This document shows, piece after piece, positions 1 through 11,384 of a DNA stretch of 64,000 nucleotides. Origin of the DNA: Margaritifera margaritifera (Eukaryota; Mollusca; Bivalvia; Unionida; Margaritiferidae). A model generated the notes under the pieces. It did no database searches and had not been told where the DNA came from. It saw only the letters and a program-made list of their open reading frames with translations. A program made the position numbers and the translations under genes. Location: positions 1 through 64,000 of the forward strand of contig JAQPZY010001471.1 in assembly GCA_029931535.1 (NCBI GenBank), given 5' to 3'. Positions within the stretch are counted from its first letter, which is position 1. Every line of letters begins with the position of its first letter.

Positions 1-895
1 TGTGTGGCTTCAAACGAGAGCCACAGTAAGATATCAGGAGTAATAATTATGGGCAAAGCTAGGTTCAAAGGGTCTTGTAGACACGTCTGGCCATCTCGCG
101 AAACTTCTATCTTGGACGCGTAGAAGTGTTGGAACTCGAAAGGATTTTGATCGATAGGTCCATTGAGTGTTGCATTCATGACTATGCCAATGAGCAAATG
201 TTTTCGCAGCTGACCTTGGAAAACATTATCTTCGATCTTGGTCGGAGAACAGAGGCAATGATAAAGGTTTAAACTTCCACTTATCGTAGAGGATACGTGG
301 GTGTCGTTCTGCTAAGAGTTTGAATGATGTCGTTTCCCACTTTCCACACATCGTACGTAGAATCTGGCTTTTTCGATGCTTGTTTTGTAATCGTTGGTAT
401 TAACCATCAAATGGAACACGGTACTACTTCGATTCAATATCAAACGTACATCCACAAGATTCAACAAATACTTGTCTTGCAAGCACACATCCAAGTGCAA
501 ACGATCTGTCATTTCTAAACTACGTTCTTGTTTGATTTTGTTTCGGCAGTCGTTCAATCCGACACTGTGAGCATCATCATACACAGCAAAAACTGTGTCA
601 TTAAAAAGCATTCACAGTGTCAGGTTTCCACACCAATGAGGCATCTAGATGTGTATTCTTGGTTTCTTTTCCGTACTCCATGAAATTCTCCAGGTAAGTT
701 CGGTAAGGGCACGTGTTCATGCCGCCTGAATTGTTCTTTGATTTGAAACTCGAAAGGTACCGATTTGGTCAAAGACGACCAAGGAAGAAATTCTACCCAT
801 TGGGATTATTGCATCGACATCATCGTCGGTCGCATGACAAACAGATCGAGTTCTGAAAATGGAAACATTTGCAAGATCTTCTGTGCATCATTTTT
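1..895 (-). pseudogene. Polinton major capsid protein (double jelly-roll) remnant
   Basis: Reading the minus strand downward from about 895, the N-terminal part of a Polinton major capsid protein can be followed (SELDLF near 850-860, then a WVEF block near 800). A linker with the CPYRTYLENFMEYG-like segment follows near 690-720. The longest intact piece is 312-611, which carries the LHLDVCLQDKYLLN block typical of this capsid family. The reading continues to base 1 with an NPFEFQHF segment and a DGQ motif near 80-150. The central jelly-roll part between 620 and 780 is much shorter than in intact relatives, so an internal deletion is likely. Stops and frame changes separate the pieces. The C-terminus is close to the window edge. 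Confidence 0.7.
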
Positions 896-1019
896 TACTT
901 TTTATTTTTGTGAACGACAAACGTCAAAATCTCTGACTGCTGTTCTTTTCTTTATGCTTTCTTAGTCCTTTTCTGTGCGTGGTTTGTGAGATTTGAAGAC
1001 CTTTCCACGTTTCTTTCTG

Positions 1020-1390
1020 CCTTGTCCTTGATGTGGCGTAGAAGTCAAATCAAATGTCTTCGCCAGAAGTGAGATGTGAATTTATAGGGGTGTCTCGGCG
1101 AGCCCTGGAATTCTCTTCATGTTTTAAATCACATATTTTTTCCTGCTTTCTTAAACGCTTGTTTAGGACTTTCATGGTAGATGAGTTACGTTTTGCGAAA
1201 AATTATTTTCCTTGCGCCAAGTCTGCATCATTTAAAAGTATGCAATCCTCGAGTCACCATAGGTTTCATGATGAGTCATACCGTACGAAAAGCAGATATT
1301 AACATATCTCCTAAACCATGTCTCGTTGTCGAACCACTCCTTAGTACACAGGATACATCTGTTACAATTACTGGATAATCGTTTTGAATA
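1020..1390 (-). pseudogene. Remnant of a short Polinton gene between minor and major capsid genes
   Basis: Between the minor capsid C-terminus and the major capsid start, the minus strand reads a Gly-rich amphipathic start (RHGLGDMLISAF near 1,285-1,325) and, in other frames, a Lys/Arg-rich tail (GRKKRGKVFKSHKPR near 975-1,020). In Polintons a short protein with this layout, a hydrophobic Gly-rich head and a basic tail, sits in this place and has been compared with adenovirus pVI/pX-type proteins. The frame changes at least twice, so this is a relic. The assignment rests on position and composition and is tentative. Confidence 0.35.
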
Positions 1391-2150
1391 TACAGTTTCA
1401 CAGGGACTTTTTCTTTAGTGAATATAGTAGTTTGTCCAAGATCTCCTTTGATACTAATATTGGCACTGTCAAAATATGATTTACTGACAGAAAGGTAATG
1501 AGGATGTACAAAGTATCGGTTTAACGTGATACGTGTTTCCTCCTTTATCGTAAACAACTATGACAGAATTCACTTTGAAAGGAATGATACTGAGCAGTTG
1601 TATTTCCCACCAAGTTGTACTCGACGACATTAGAGTACACAAACATCAAATTCAGTCCTTCGTTCAATTTGATAGGCTAGCCTAAGTTCTTGTAGAATCG
1701 ATTGTTGTTGATTATGTCTTTCGAAGGAACAGAGAGATGTGTTTCCACCAGAATGTCAAACAAACTGGGAGAAAAAGTGATATGACAGCGTTTTGCCGTA
1801 GGAACAATCTAATTTGGGACGATGAGAAGTTGGATGGTAGTCGATCAGCACACATCCGTGAAGTGTATCCAGTTGCTTTGAGAAACTGATCATTAAACAT
1901 AGTTGAAATTGTTTCGACGAGATGATCATTTTTGTCAAAGTGTGATTGAACTTGTTCGTTTAGTATTTCAAAGACGAAAGTGGTTTGATCTTCGACCACA
2001 TTTCAGACTATAGTAGGATAAATGATTTCGACCAAAGCCGCTCCCCAATGAGCTTTGTGATCCAATTGTGAGGATAGAGATAAATGGGCGTGAAACAGCA
2101 TTATGTGTTGGTTGGGAAACATATCCATATAACTGTCAGGTAATGTTAAA
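1276..2150 (-). pseudogene. Polinton minor capsid protein (penton-like, PY) remnant
   Basis: The C-terminal third is open at 1,276-1,557 (HPHYLSVSKSYFDSANISIK), matching the end of the Polinton minor capsid protein, where a Phe-Asp strand is followed by an Ile-x-Ile-x-Asp-type strand. Just upstream, near 1,600-1,660, a MFVYSNVVEYNLVG-like segment fits the family's conserved Tyr-x-Asp/Asn-Val/Ile-Val-Glu strand. The N-terminal half is open at 1,712-1,999 and, after a stop, reaches about 2,150 with a Phe-Pro-Asn start like the family's beginning. The family forms the pentameric vertices of the virion. At least three frame breaks are present. Confidence 0.6.
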
Positions 2151-2226
2151 TAAAATTAATTATTCATAGTTCGATGGTTTGAGTCTCCGAGGAGTCAATC
2201 GATGTCAAAGGATGATTTTCCAAGAG

Positions 2227-2556
2227 TTATAGATGATGGCTTGTGTGATTAGAAGAGTTGTGACTGGCGTTAACATGGCTATCATTGTTGTTATTGTCGA
2301 TATATTTTAACGAAGGATTAGAAAAAAAATAACCAATACAAGTACTGAGTAAAATAGTCCACAACTGTTTATCTCCTTGTTGCAAACTCAGATTTCCAAA
2401 GGCTGCTCCAACAACACAATACACTACAAAGATTTGGTAGAAAAAGACGATTTGATTTTTTGGAACACGTTCTCCAACCCACACCCAAAGTGGTTGCTTT
2501 TGTAGTTCTGGAAGAGAGGAACCATGAGAATGGGATGCAGTGGTGTTTAACGGCAT
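2227..2556 (-). CDS. Small Polinton membrane protein, possibly intact
   Basis: Starting at the Met encoded at 2,556, this frame gives about 109 residues. It begins MPLNTTASH and has a Trp-rich segment followed by a VPKNQIVFFYQ lead-in. One hydrophobic helix (IFVVYCVVGAAF) follows, then a LWTILLSTCIGYFFSNPSLK segment that forms a second helix, and a polar Asn/His/Ser tail. Small two-helix membrane proteins with a conserved NQIVFF...LWT...NPSLK pattern sit next to the integrase in many Polintons; their role is unknown. The same frame stays open upstream to 2,754 through the integrase chromodomain, so the two genes now read as one fused frame. It is the only gene of copy A without an internal stop. 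Confidence 0.5.
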   Translation of the reverse strand: MPLNTTASHSHGSSLPELQKQPLWVWVGERVPKNQIVFFYQIFVVYCVVGAAFGNLSLQQGDKQLWTILLSTCIGYFFSNPSLKYIDNNNNDSHVNASHNSSNHTSHHL

Positions 2557-2589
2557 GTTGGTAACTTCTACTTCCTTACATAGTTGATG

Positions 2590-3700
2590 ACTTGTGAAAC
2601 TGCAATTAAAGAATCGAAACTGTGAATATCCTTTCCAACGAACTTTGACTTCTTGGATATGATGTATTCCCACTTTACGTGTTCTTCTTTTGTGAATGCT
2701 TTCGATATGGTATACATCGTCTTCTTTCTTTGTCACTCGTTGTAACTCAGGCAAATAAAAGTTCTTTTTAACACTTTTCTGTTCATATCTTTCAATTTAT
2801 ATTATACAGGGCGATCACGTCCACACACTTGTCATTTGGCACAAAACTATTCTCTCGTCCAGTTAGGTAAATATCATTTGTCAAAAGTGCCTTTTGTTTT
2901 TCCAATGCGAACCCAATCTCGGGTGATTAACACTTCATTCTTTTTTTCTGATTTTTGACGTTCGAAGCAATCGATCCAACACAATCACTTCGTTTCAGGT
3001 GTCACTTTGTCTGGTGCACATCCGATGCGACGATGGTACAATAGATTGTAAACTTTGACTAGGCGTGGTAACACGTCAATGTATTTGAGGGTATGTTCAT
3101 GTGTAAACTATTTCCACATACGTTCTTTCAAAGTTTTTTGAAACCTTCCACGACACCGGCTTTCGTTTTAGCATTTTCAGTGGTGACAAAATTAATGTGT
3201 ATTTTTTTCAATTTTTTCTAAAAAGCTTAGTTAAGAAAATCGGGACCTTTGTTTGTTTGGCATTAGAAAATGTGTCGACCACTTTGTTTCAAGATAAGGT
3301 TTAAAGCTCGCTCAAACTCTGAACTCGTTTTAGAAGCCAAAGGAAGTACCCAAGCTACTTTTGAAAACACTTCAGTGAGATAAAACAAACATTTGTAACC
3401 TCGATTATCGACGCTAAATGAAAGACGTCAGCTAAATCAGCTTGCCATTGATGATCAATTCCAGCTGCTTTAGTATGACTTCTGGAAAATATTCCTGAAA
3501 TGGGTTTGTGTAACGTGTGCGTCGATTGTTCTTGTAACCATTGTTGTACTTCTTGCAGTAGTTCTTTTAGTTCAGTTTTAGTTGCATGGTACAATTTCTG
3601 AATTCCCTCATAGCTAGCGGCATGAGTAAGATTGTAGTAAATGCTGGCCAAAAGTGTATCCATGTTGCCGCTGCTGCTGCTCAATAAGGTAACCATTATT
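2590..3700 (-). pseudogene. Polinton c-integrase with chromodomain, copy A
   Basis: Retrovirus-like DDE integrase of the Polinton class, which would insert the element DNA into the host genome. The N-terminal part is open at 3,355-3,696, with MDTLLASIYYNLTHA, a LHKPISGIF segment and then IDHQWQADLADV, which holds the first catalytic Asp. The core continues through stops: a WVLPLASKT segment near 3,340, the second-Asp region near 3,250 (Asn replaces the expected Asp) and a VVEGFKK segment near 3,150 with the Glu. The PNW segment is near 2,890, and a chromodomain with RRTRKVGIHHIQEVKVRWKGYS spans about 2,625-2,720. Several frameshifts and the damaged second Asp make it non-functional. Confidence 0.78.
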
Positions 3701-4110
3701 CTATACTCTTCTGTGGTTGCTCTTGTAGAATTTGGGTTTGCGATGCTTGAAGTGTCTGACGAGCAATAGAAGTAGAAAAGGAAGTTTCGACAGATGTCAT
3801 AGGTTCTTTTGTCACTTTTTCTTGATTTTTTTTTTCACTTCTGTCTTCCCTTCTTTCCTTTTTTTCATCTGCTGAAGAGGGTGTCGACATCATCTTTTTG
3901 ACCAAGGCTTTCATTTCTTCTTGTCTTGTAGTAGGGGAAGGTGTCAACAAGGTTATCACACTGGAGGTAACTGTCATCATCTTTGTTGCTTTCTGTTTTT
4001 CTTCTGTTTTCATGACATTCTTTAAATCTCTCAGCGTATGTTTAGCCGTCTCGTCTAAAGCTTTCTGATGAAACAGTTCAAGACATCACAATAACTATCC
4101 TTAGAGTTGC
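3696..4110 (-). pseudogene. Lys/Glu-rich Polinton protein upstream of integrase, copy A
   Basis: A minus-strand frame of about 105 residues (3,696-4,013) is rich in Lys, Glu, Ser and Thr. It contains LLTPSPTTRQEEMKALVKKM and stays open back through a LFHQKALDETAKHTLRDLKNV segment to about 4,090. The same protein, with its own frameshifts, is encoded by copy D at 25,880-26,340, so it is a real gene of this element subfamily and not a chance frame. I do not recognise its function. Low complexity and charge suggest a disordered, possibly DNA- or core-associated protein. The stop falls next to the integrase start, which suggests tight gene packing. Confidence 0.5.
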
Positions 4111-4136
4111 GCTTTTTACGTGTCTGGAAAATCTGT

Positions 4137-4890
4137 TCAATCCATCAACGATTGTAGCTCTCGTTGTAAATGTGACATCTTGGTGAGATTAAGATTAAGA
4201 GGTAAATATTGTATCCGTTGGTCGTACCAACTGTGGAGTTCCGTTCTCCGTTTGTAAGTAACTAAAGTTAGTTTTCGTCCTTCAATGAAATCCAAGGGTA
4301 CGAGTGTGATGTCCTTCCGGAAAAGTGTGTCCTTTTTTATCTTCTTCACCTTAACACTTCTCCTAAAAGAGGTCCAGTAATCGATCCTAACAAAGGAGCA
4401 TCCACTTGTAACAATGGTCCTGTCGAACGGGCATTTTTCTTTTGACTGATTGGCATTTTCTTTTTCACCATTAGTCGGAAACGTAACGATGTAGTCCTAA
4501 TTGCTGTTTCTATATCTTGGTTAAAGGAACAGTTCCTTTCAAAGCATTCAAAAAACATTCACATACGGTATCGATGATTTCTTTATGTTCTTTTTGAATG
4601 ATTTGTTTTTGCATCGAGGCATTGGATTTAATAAGTACTGACAAAACATCACAATGTTGAGCTAAACGATGAAGGTCTCTTTGGACGTTGATGATGATGT
4701 GAACTTTGTGACATCTTTGTTCAGGAGGAAAACTGAAGTGAATCTTATCCAACACATCTTCTTTTTATACTGGAATTCGTCTCCACTGATTGAGGGGACG
4801 TGTGTTAACTTGAATTTAGGTACTACTGGTGTTCTCAACATACTAAATCGTGCCAGGTCGTGTTTGGACAAATCCAGTACACTTTGTAGC
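4137..4890 (-). pseudogene. Polinton pX-like protein remnant, copy A
   Basis: Three overlapping minus-strand frames (4,662-4,892, 4,510-4,755 and 4,346-4,558, continued at 4,137-4,349) make up one decayed gene. The recognisable core is FLNALKGTVPLT followed by a basic segment and then GPLLQVDAPLLGSITGPLLG. That equals the pattern of a leucine-rich basic block and a hydrophobic Gly/Leu-rich stretch seen in a short conserved Polinton protein often called pX. The C-terminal part has HLQRELQSLMD, repeated in copy D as HLQ/NLQ-type residues near 25,790-25,840. Function is unknown; a virion core or membrane-active role is only a guess. It has at least three frame breaks. Confidence 0.5.
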
Positions 4891-5525
4891 ACGCTTGTTC
4901 TGTCTTATATATGTGTTGTAGAAGATGCAACTTTTTGGCTAAAGCAGCAAGAGCAAGAGCGGTAGATGAAAAAATTAATGTAATTTTGGCGGTGACGGCT
5001 GCCCATAATAGTCATGTGGAAATGCATAATGTCCTAAAATAGATCCCGGTAGTCAGCCAATCAGATCACGAGAATGTATCATGTGATACAGTAATTGTTC
5101 GTATTTCTGCTGACATATATCAGGGTTTGGTAGTAGAAAGACTTGTGTTTAATATGGCCAATCAAATGGATGTAGAATTAAATTAATATCATATAAAATA
5201 ATCCTTCATCTCCATGAACAGTTATAGAGTTAATCAATACTTGGCCGCACAGCGCACACACTATACATTGCTTTCCAATATACTGTTGGGAAAAAGAGAT
5301 CACTTGAATAGTTTTGCTACTTCATGCTAGGTCATTTATTTGAGTAATCATCAGCAAACAAAGAATACAAGCTGAAATATAATCAATAGTTTAATCCAAA
5401 ACAAATTTAAATTTGGCCAGTATGGTCATATTTTGAAGTTATTACTATTTACATTAGTAAATGTTATACAGTGGTGATCATGAATCTGTCAGATTTGCTG
5501 AGATAAGCTAGAAGTCAAGTTTTTA

Positions 5526-5911
5526 GCCTGACCATAATTATATAACACTCCTAACTAGCCAGCAGTACCAGTGGTCAGCAATACATTGTTAGTTGCAGTG
5601 TGCTAACATGACCCTAATTAAATAACACGCACAACTAACCAGCAATACCAGTGGTCAGGAATACATTGTTTGTTGCAGTGTGCTAACCTGACCATAATTA
5701 TGTAATACTCACAGCCTGCCAGCAATACCAGTGGTCAGCAATCCATTTTTAGTTGAGTCGGGGCTCCAATTATGTTACACTCACTATTAACCAGCAATAC
5801 CAGTGGTCAGCAATCCATTGTTAGTTGCAGTGTGCTAACCTGATCATAATTATATAACACTCGCAACTAGCCAGCAATACCAGTTGTCAGCAATCCATTT
5901 TTAGTTGAGCC
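5526..5911. repeat. 80-bp tandem repeat, five copies
   Basis: Five head-to-tail copies share the core CCAGCAATACCAGTGGTCAG at 5,559, 5,639, 5,719, 5,791 and 5,871, giving spacings of 80, 80, 72 and 80 bases. Each copy also has a TAATTA block and a GTTAGTTG block. Copies 3 and 5 share a variant end (TTTTTAGTTGAG), so the array may have grown by duplicating a two-unit block. No coding frame runs through it. Confidence 0.9.
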
Positions 5912-8900
5912 GGGAATCCATCAGTCATCAATGACAATTATTAATTGATATCTGTGACAGAGATTGTTTCTTGGATGACGTGATGTTATTTGCAATAATT
6001 CATATTATTGCACAATTGTTAACTCACTGAATGGTTGTGCAATATCACAAATTATCATATGTGTCATGAAGCGTTTCTTTGTAGTCATGCAGCTGTGCAC
6101 CAGTGATCATTAATATGAAATGTATGAAACAAGTTAAATAATTTCATATATGACAAAATGCCAGCATTAGCAGCAAAGATGTATTGGTTAATACTTAGTT
6201 TCAGATTCTTATATAAGGGATATTGTATTACTTAATGTAATTGCCAAGTTAACAGTATTGAAAACATGTCTGTCTCTCCTTTCTAAGCATTGAGAGATAC
6301 AGGAAGCCCTGTTCAATTGTCTCCTATCTTAAGTCTGTGTGACAAAATCAGAGTACATAATAATATTTTAATTTGCAACATACTTTAAAATAATGCAATA
6401 CAATTAAGGCTTTTCAGTAATGCATGTTCATAACTTTAGTGAAAGCAATTTGTGACCATTTATCTTTTTAATTGACGATAAGGGACACATCTTTGTGGTC
6501 CTTTGATTGTCCTTTATATACAGGTTTCAATGTAAAACAAGTAAGACTGACCTGTGAGCAACAAATCTGCATATGATTTGGAATCTGACCATTTGAGATG
6601 CAAATTTGATCAAACTTAGTATCTATGACTGTAATATTAGTATCTTTGAGAAATGTAATCACAATCAACATTTGAGCATACTAACAAGATGATATGGCAA
6701 TGGATTGTCATCCTTGCTTTTTCATAAGTTTAACAGCCCATCTGGAGATATATAATTGCACATTTTACATACATGTGTAATAACACTAAGGTCAAGCATA
6801 TGTATACATATGTACATAAGTACTATGCCTCTGAACTTAAATGCAGGATCAAATGGTGAGAAAAAAAGTGATGCAAAATAAATTGTCCTCGCTATAAAAC
6901 AAAATACCCAAGTATGAAAAGAATCCATCACATAGTTAAAATTATGTAAGCGAAAGAATAAATTTCACCAAAGCCTTAACACAAATATTTGTATACCTAA
7001 CTTTTACACCAGGGTAATAGGGGTAGTTGAGTACATTGCATAATGATTTATCTTTACTCAGTAATGAACAATACAAAGAATAAATAGAAACAATCAAAAC
7101 GTTTAGGACATAGATGCAAATGATAACCTCACCAAATACTTACTCAAGATTTTCTGAGACTGTGACCAAGATGCCAAGGTTATAGTCATGGGTGTGTCAA
7201 ATAATGAATTGTCTTCAACAGCCACAGTGCAAACAGAACACATTGAGGTTTTAAGAAAATATAAATATATTAAACTATTAAATAATAAATTAAAACTTTC
7301 ACCAAAATATTAAAACTTATATTCAGAGACTGTGACCTTGACCCCCATAGGTCAAATAGTAAGGGTCACTAAATGAAACTGTTTATTTGTATTTTTCTGC
7401 ACTATAATGATATATCCAGATTATGAATACAATCAATACAGGGAGATAGTATTATATAAGCAAATGGAAAGCGTTAACAAAATCCTAAACATCACTATTC
7501 TATGAATGTGATTTGGATCCAAACTCTGGGTGAGAGAGACAATACATCAAATTTTTAAATCAGTAAGATTGCTAAAAGTTTGATTCAGCATATAGAAATA
7601 TATTAAAGTGTAGACATAAGTTAAAAAAGTTCCATTCTGTGTGTATGAGATCGAAATAAGGAATAAACATTCGTATTTAAAGCCAGATCAACCATATAAG
7701 ATTAAATGGGTATGTAATGAACAAAAAATGGTACACAGAAATATTAAAAAGCTGTTTCAGACAGGTGAATTGCTGAAGAAATGTGCATGTCCAATGAATT
7801 CAAAGCTTGGGCAAGTAGACGTTGTCAATTGTTTCTTTCAACTTGAATAGGGATAATTTTCTGTCATTGTAAATAAGTAATTGTGGAACAAGTTTCATGA
7901 TAGTCCTCATAATAACAGAAATTTGCATCATTAAATACCAGTGTTATTACACTGTAGTTACCTGGACAGTTTATTGTATGTTTATGGTATATATTTATGA
8001 TAGCTAAAAAATCAGTTGGAATATTTGATAGAAATGTATCATCATGAATAGAAGTTACATATTAATATGATGTAAATTTGGTGGTTTTTGACTAAATTGA
8101 ACAGATTGATAAGATAAAAATAATTTTTTGTGCTAAGGTATATTTGTGGTTATGGAGGAAAAAGCTGTCTGATGGAAAGTCGAGGCATTTCCTCCCATCT
8201 GCTCAGGTTGTCTAGTCACCCCTGGTCCATGACCGGTTAAGTTCCCCGTGTAACTTATCAGAGGGAAAAGTTCTGGTTGATGCATTGGTTCAGCTGATCA
8301 CCATGTCTCATCAGTGTGAGGTTTATATATCACCAAGGAGTCGGTGCAGCTGGTGCAACTGCCTTTTAGGCCACTTGACATACACACAAGCAGTTAGTAG
8401 TAGAGAAAGATATCACAAACCAAAGGTTTACACCCGGTGCACTTGGTTCAAATGATATTATCATTTAATGCAGACGGGGGTTATAATGTCATTAGTGATA
8501 AAAAAAATATGTTTTGGGGGGATGGAGGTATATTATGTTAATGAAAGCAATTATTGTTCAAGTTAGAATACAATAGCGTAAAACCGCAATGGTGTTGTAT
8601 AGGTTCCTACTTGTTTCAAAATTTGCTGGGGTACCACGTTGCTGATGTAATCTGATTCCTTATGTGGTCGTTAGACTATGCAATTGTTTGGCACATGAAG
8701 TATCTGTTTCCCAGTTCCAGTTGTCAATGGTGAAACTAAACGTAAAGGTGGAGCAGGTTGAATTGGATGAATTCACCTAAATTTTATTTTGGTTCTATTG
8801 TTCAATCCATTGTTGGATTGAATATGTTCTCAGTGTAGTTACTTGATCGAGCATATATTGCTACTAAAAGTTCTGGTTCAGACAAAATAATTTATATTAT

Positions 8901-10050
8901 CTGATATTAAACACCGTTTGGTTAGATAATAGGATATCCTTTTTGCGGATGTCCATGAGGGGTTCTTTTATTGTCACTTGAAATTCCCTTTTTGCCTCAC
9001 CAAACTATTATTTGCCACGTGTGTTTTTTTTTTTCTTTTTCTTTTCTTTTTAGGTAGTCAGCTATCTTTTGTAACTTGACATACTTGGATGTTATTATCT
9101 TTGTAAAAAGAGGAGTAAGTGGTTAGGGATTAGTAGACACTTAGCTTTTTGGCATTCATTAAATGGGTCATCCATTGTTTTGTTTTATTCTTTGTTAGTG
9201 ACATCTCTTCTAATGACTATTTCAAATGCGACAAATTATATGTAAATGAGACCAAAGGGAATTTATGCATACACCAATAACACACTCTACAATTTAGATG
9301 GGGATCGACAGCTATGTTTAAATGTGAGTCCAGGCATTTTATATTATATTTGTGGTTATATTTTCACAAATGCAGATGTTGCCAACTGCCATAAAACTTT
9401 ACTTAAAAGAATTGCCTCCAATAAAGTATATACTTTATGCCCACCACTTCAAACAAAATCAATAATTAAAGCTGCTAATTGCATTTTATCTGCATTTATG
9501 TAGTGTCTAATATTAGCACAAAAATATGGACTCGATTGGTTATGTTTCTTAAAGCAGATTTATCTCATGTAAGTTAAAATTCATTCATAAATTGAATATG
9601 GTATTAAAAAAGCCATAGGTAATATGAAATTTGTACCAAATAATCAGATGGTATATCTGTACTAAAGAATAAAGAACATATTTCTAACAAACTTTCTATT
9701 TCCTTTTATTTGCAATCACATCAAAAATTCAGTTACTAGTAGTTGGTGAAAATGATTTGCCTGTCCATCATAGTATGCTTGTGTGTTTGTCAGTCATAAC
9801 AAAAATGTATGCATCTGAGTATGGAAATTGACAATGAACAGAGAATTACAGTTTTGTTTTCCAAATCATTCTCGTTCCCTTGCTTGTACTTCATCAACTA
9901 AAGGTATGTTCAAGGATTTTTTGTATGCCCTCAGAGAAGTAGCAATGAGTGTAATACTGTAATGATGTCCATCTGTACACCCATAACAAATCTGTTCGAG
10001 CACAATAGCAAAAAAATAAATAAATAAACATATAGCCATGAAATTTTGTA
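5912..10050. other. AT-rich stretch without recognised genes
   Basis: I see no supported gene here. Open frames at 6,468-6,671 and 6,722-6,931 (minus) and at 7,641-7,850 and 9,246-9,503 (plus) are short and match nothing I know. A near-perfect inverted repeat, GCAATAAT and ATTATTGC around TCAT, lies at about 5,991-6,010. A T-rich tract lies near 9,027-9,052. The sequence looks like old intergenic or transposon-derived DNA. Confidence 0.5.
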
Positions 10051-10059
10051 GCATATTAT

Positions 10060-10520
10060 TTTGTGTATATAGATGGTCTGATTAGACTTTCATGCCATTA
10101 TAGCAATATTCCATTTTATTCACATTTTTTTAACTTTTGGGACTTTTAAGACCCTCAAACTTATTACAGCGGGGACATCTAGATTTGGTCATGTCCATTT
10201 TGCTGTAAGCATGATTGCACAAAAATTAAAAAACAACTTTTGAGCATCATTGTGTAAAAACCATTCCATATTTACAAATGAAATTTGGTAGGTGACATGA
10301 TTAGATTATAAGACCATTATAGCAATTGTTCAATTTGTTTATTACATTTTTTTATATCTCTTGAACTGTGACTTTTTTCTTCCTAACATTCTGAGCACGA
10401 CTGAACAAAAACCACTCAAGGCAGACAACAGGGATTCAGTAGGCATGTTTATAGGGATGTGTAGATGACTTGATTAGATTTTCAGACCTTACGAGCAATT
10501 TTAAACAGTTTTAACAAGTT
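10060..10520. repeat. Diverged repeat, three copies
   Basis: The segment TGATTAGA..TT...GACC(A)TTA.AGCAAT occurs at about 10,078, 10,298 and 10,470, each time followed by a T-rich run and an AACT.T.G.GACTTTT-like block. The copies are unevenly spaced (about 220 and 170 bases) and strongly diverged, so this is an old tandem array. Confidence 0.55.
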
Positions 10521-10924
10521 TGGAGGTTTTGAAAATTATACAGTTGACATTGTGAACATACATATTTGACAAACGCCGATCTGGTTTCGATCTTCAACAG
10601 AAACGTATATGAGAAATTCATATTGACAATAATCTTTAATACAGATTTACCAGTAGTTAGCAACTTTTGATAAACTTTGTTTAGCAAATTGTTTGATATT
10701 TATACAGTTCTTATTGATATTTGAAAAGCAATAATGTCAGTGCTTCCTAAACTTGAAACTGATATTGGTTTCTATGAGCATAACAAAAACAATAGTTACT
10801 CTAACAGAAATTGCGCTTTACTGGCCTATTTGTTTCTCCAGTTAATCAAAGATAAGAACGTTTCTTTATCGTAACTGCTTAGTGTTGCAACCATCTCTGA
10901 TATTCTTCAGCAATAACAATATTT

Positions 10925-11165
10925 TCAAAATGGCTACCGTGGCACCATATTGGATGTAAGATTGATACCTTTTTCATTTAGGACCAACAAGATATCATTA
11001 TAAGTCTTTTGGTGAAAATCCCATGTTTATATAACTATCTATTCAGGAGGAGTAGTGATACTATTTTCAAGATGGCGGCCATGGTGGACATAATGGCTGC
11101 CACATCAACATGATTTTCATTTAGGACCAACTAGACACCATCAGAAGTCTTATGGTAAAACAAAA
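10925..11165 (-). repeat. ~145-bp repeat family, two copies, inverted relative to the 35-kb array
   Basis: Two units are marked by TTTTCA.GATGG..GCC, ATTTAGGACCAAC and AAGTCTT.TGGT.AAA. Read on the opposite strand they match the units at 35,030-35,720 (GGCCATCTTGAAAAT, GGTC..AAATGAAAA, AGACTTCTTATGATG). They therefore belong to one dispersed tandem family present in both orientations in this window. Confidence 0.7.
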
Positions 11166-11384
11166 TATGTCGATATGATTTTCTGTTTTGCAGTAATTTT
11201 GTTTCTTCCTAAAAATCATATAAAACATAACCTTAACTTTTCTTGCTTTCATAATTTTCCCTTTTTTTAATTTCATCAAAACGGCAAATCAGGAAAATAT
11301 TCTATTAAATATCTTCTTTTTTTATATAAAGCATACATACCATATCAGTGGAAGTCTAAATAAATTAAGGGTTATAACTCCGTC

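Larger units (their letters stand above)
1..4970 (-). mobile_element. Decayed Maverick/Polinton copy A, cut by the window edge
   Basis: A block of minus-strand gene remnants reads in the order pX-like protein, Lys/Glu-rich protein, integrase plus chromodomain, small membrane protein, minor capsid protein, short basic protein, major capsid protein. This is the integrase and virion module of Maverick/Polinton (adintovirus-like) elements, which are large self-synthesising DNA transposons of virus origin. Every gene except the small membrane protein is broken by stops or frameshifts, so the copy is dead. No DNA polymerase B, ATPase or protease was seen here; the first two may lie beyond base 1. 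The upstream end fades near 4,970 with no terminal repeat recognised. The order matches copy D at 25.3-27.4 kb for the genes shared. Confidence 0.8.

Noticed and set aside
4669..4965. 98-codon plus-strand frame
   Set aside because: It is the shadow of the minus-strand pX-like gene of Polinton copy A.
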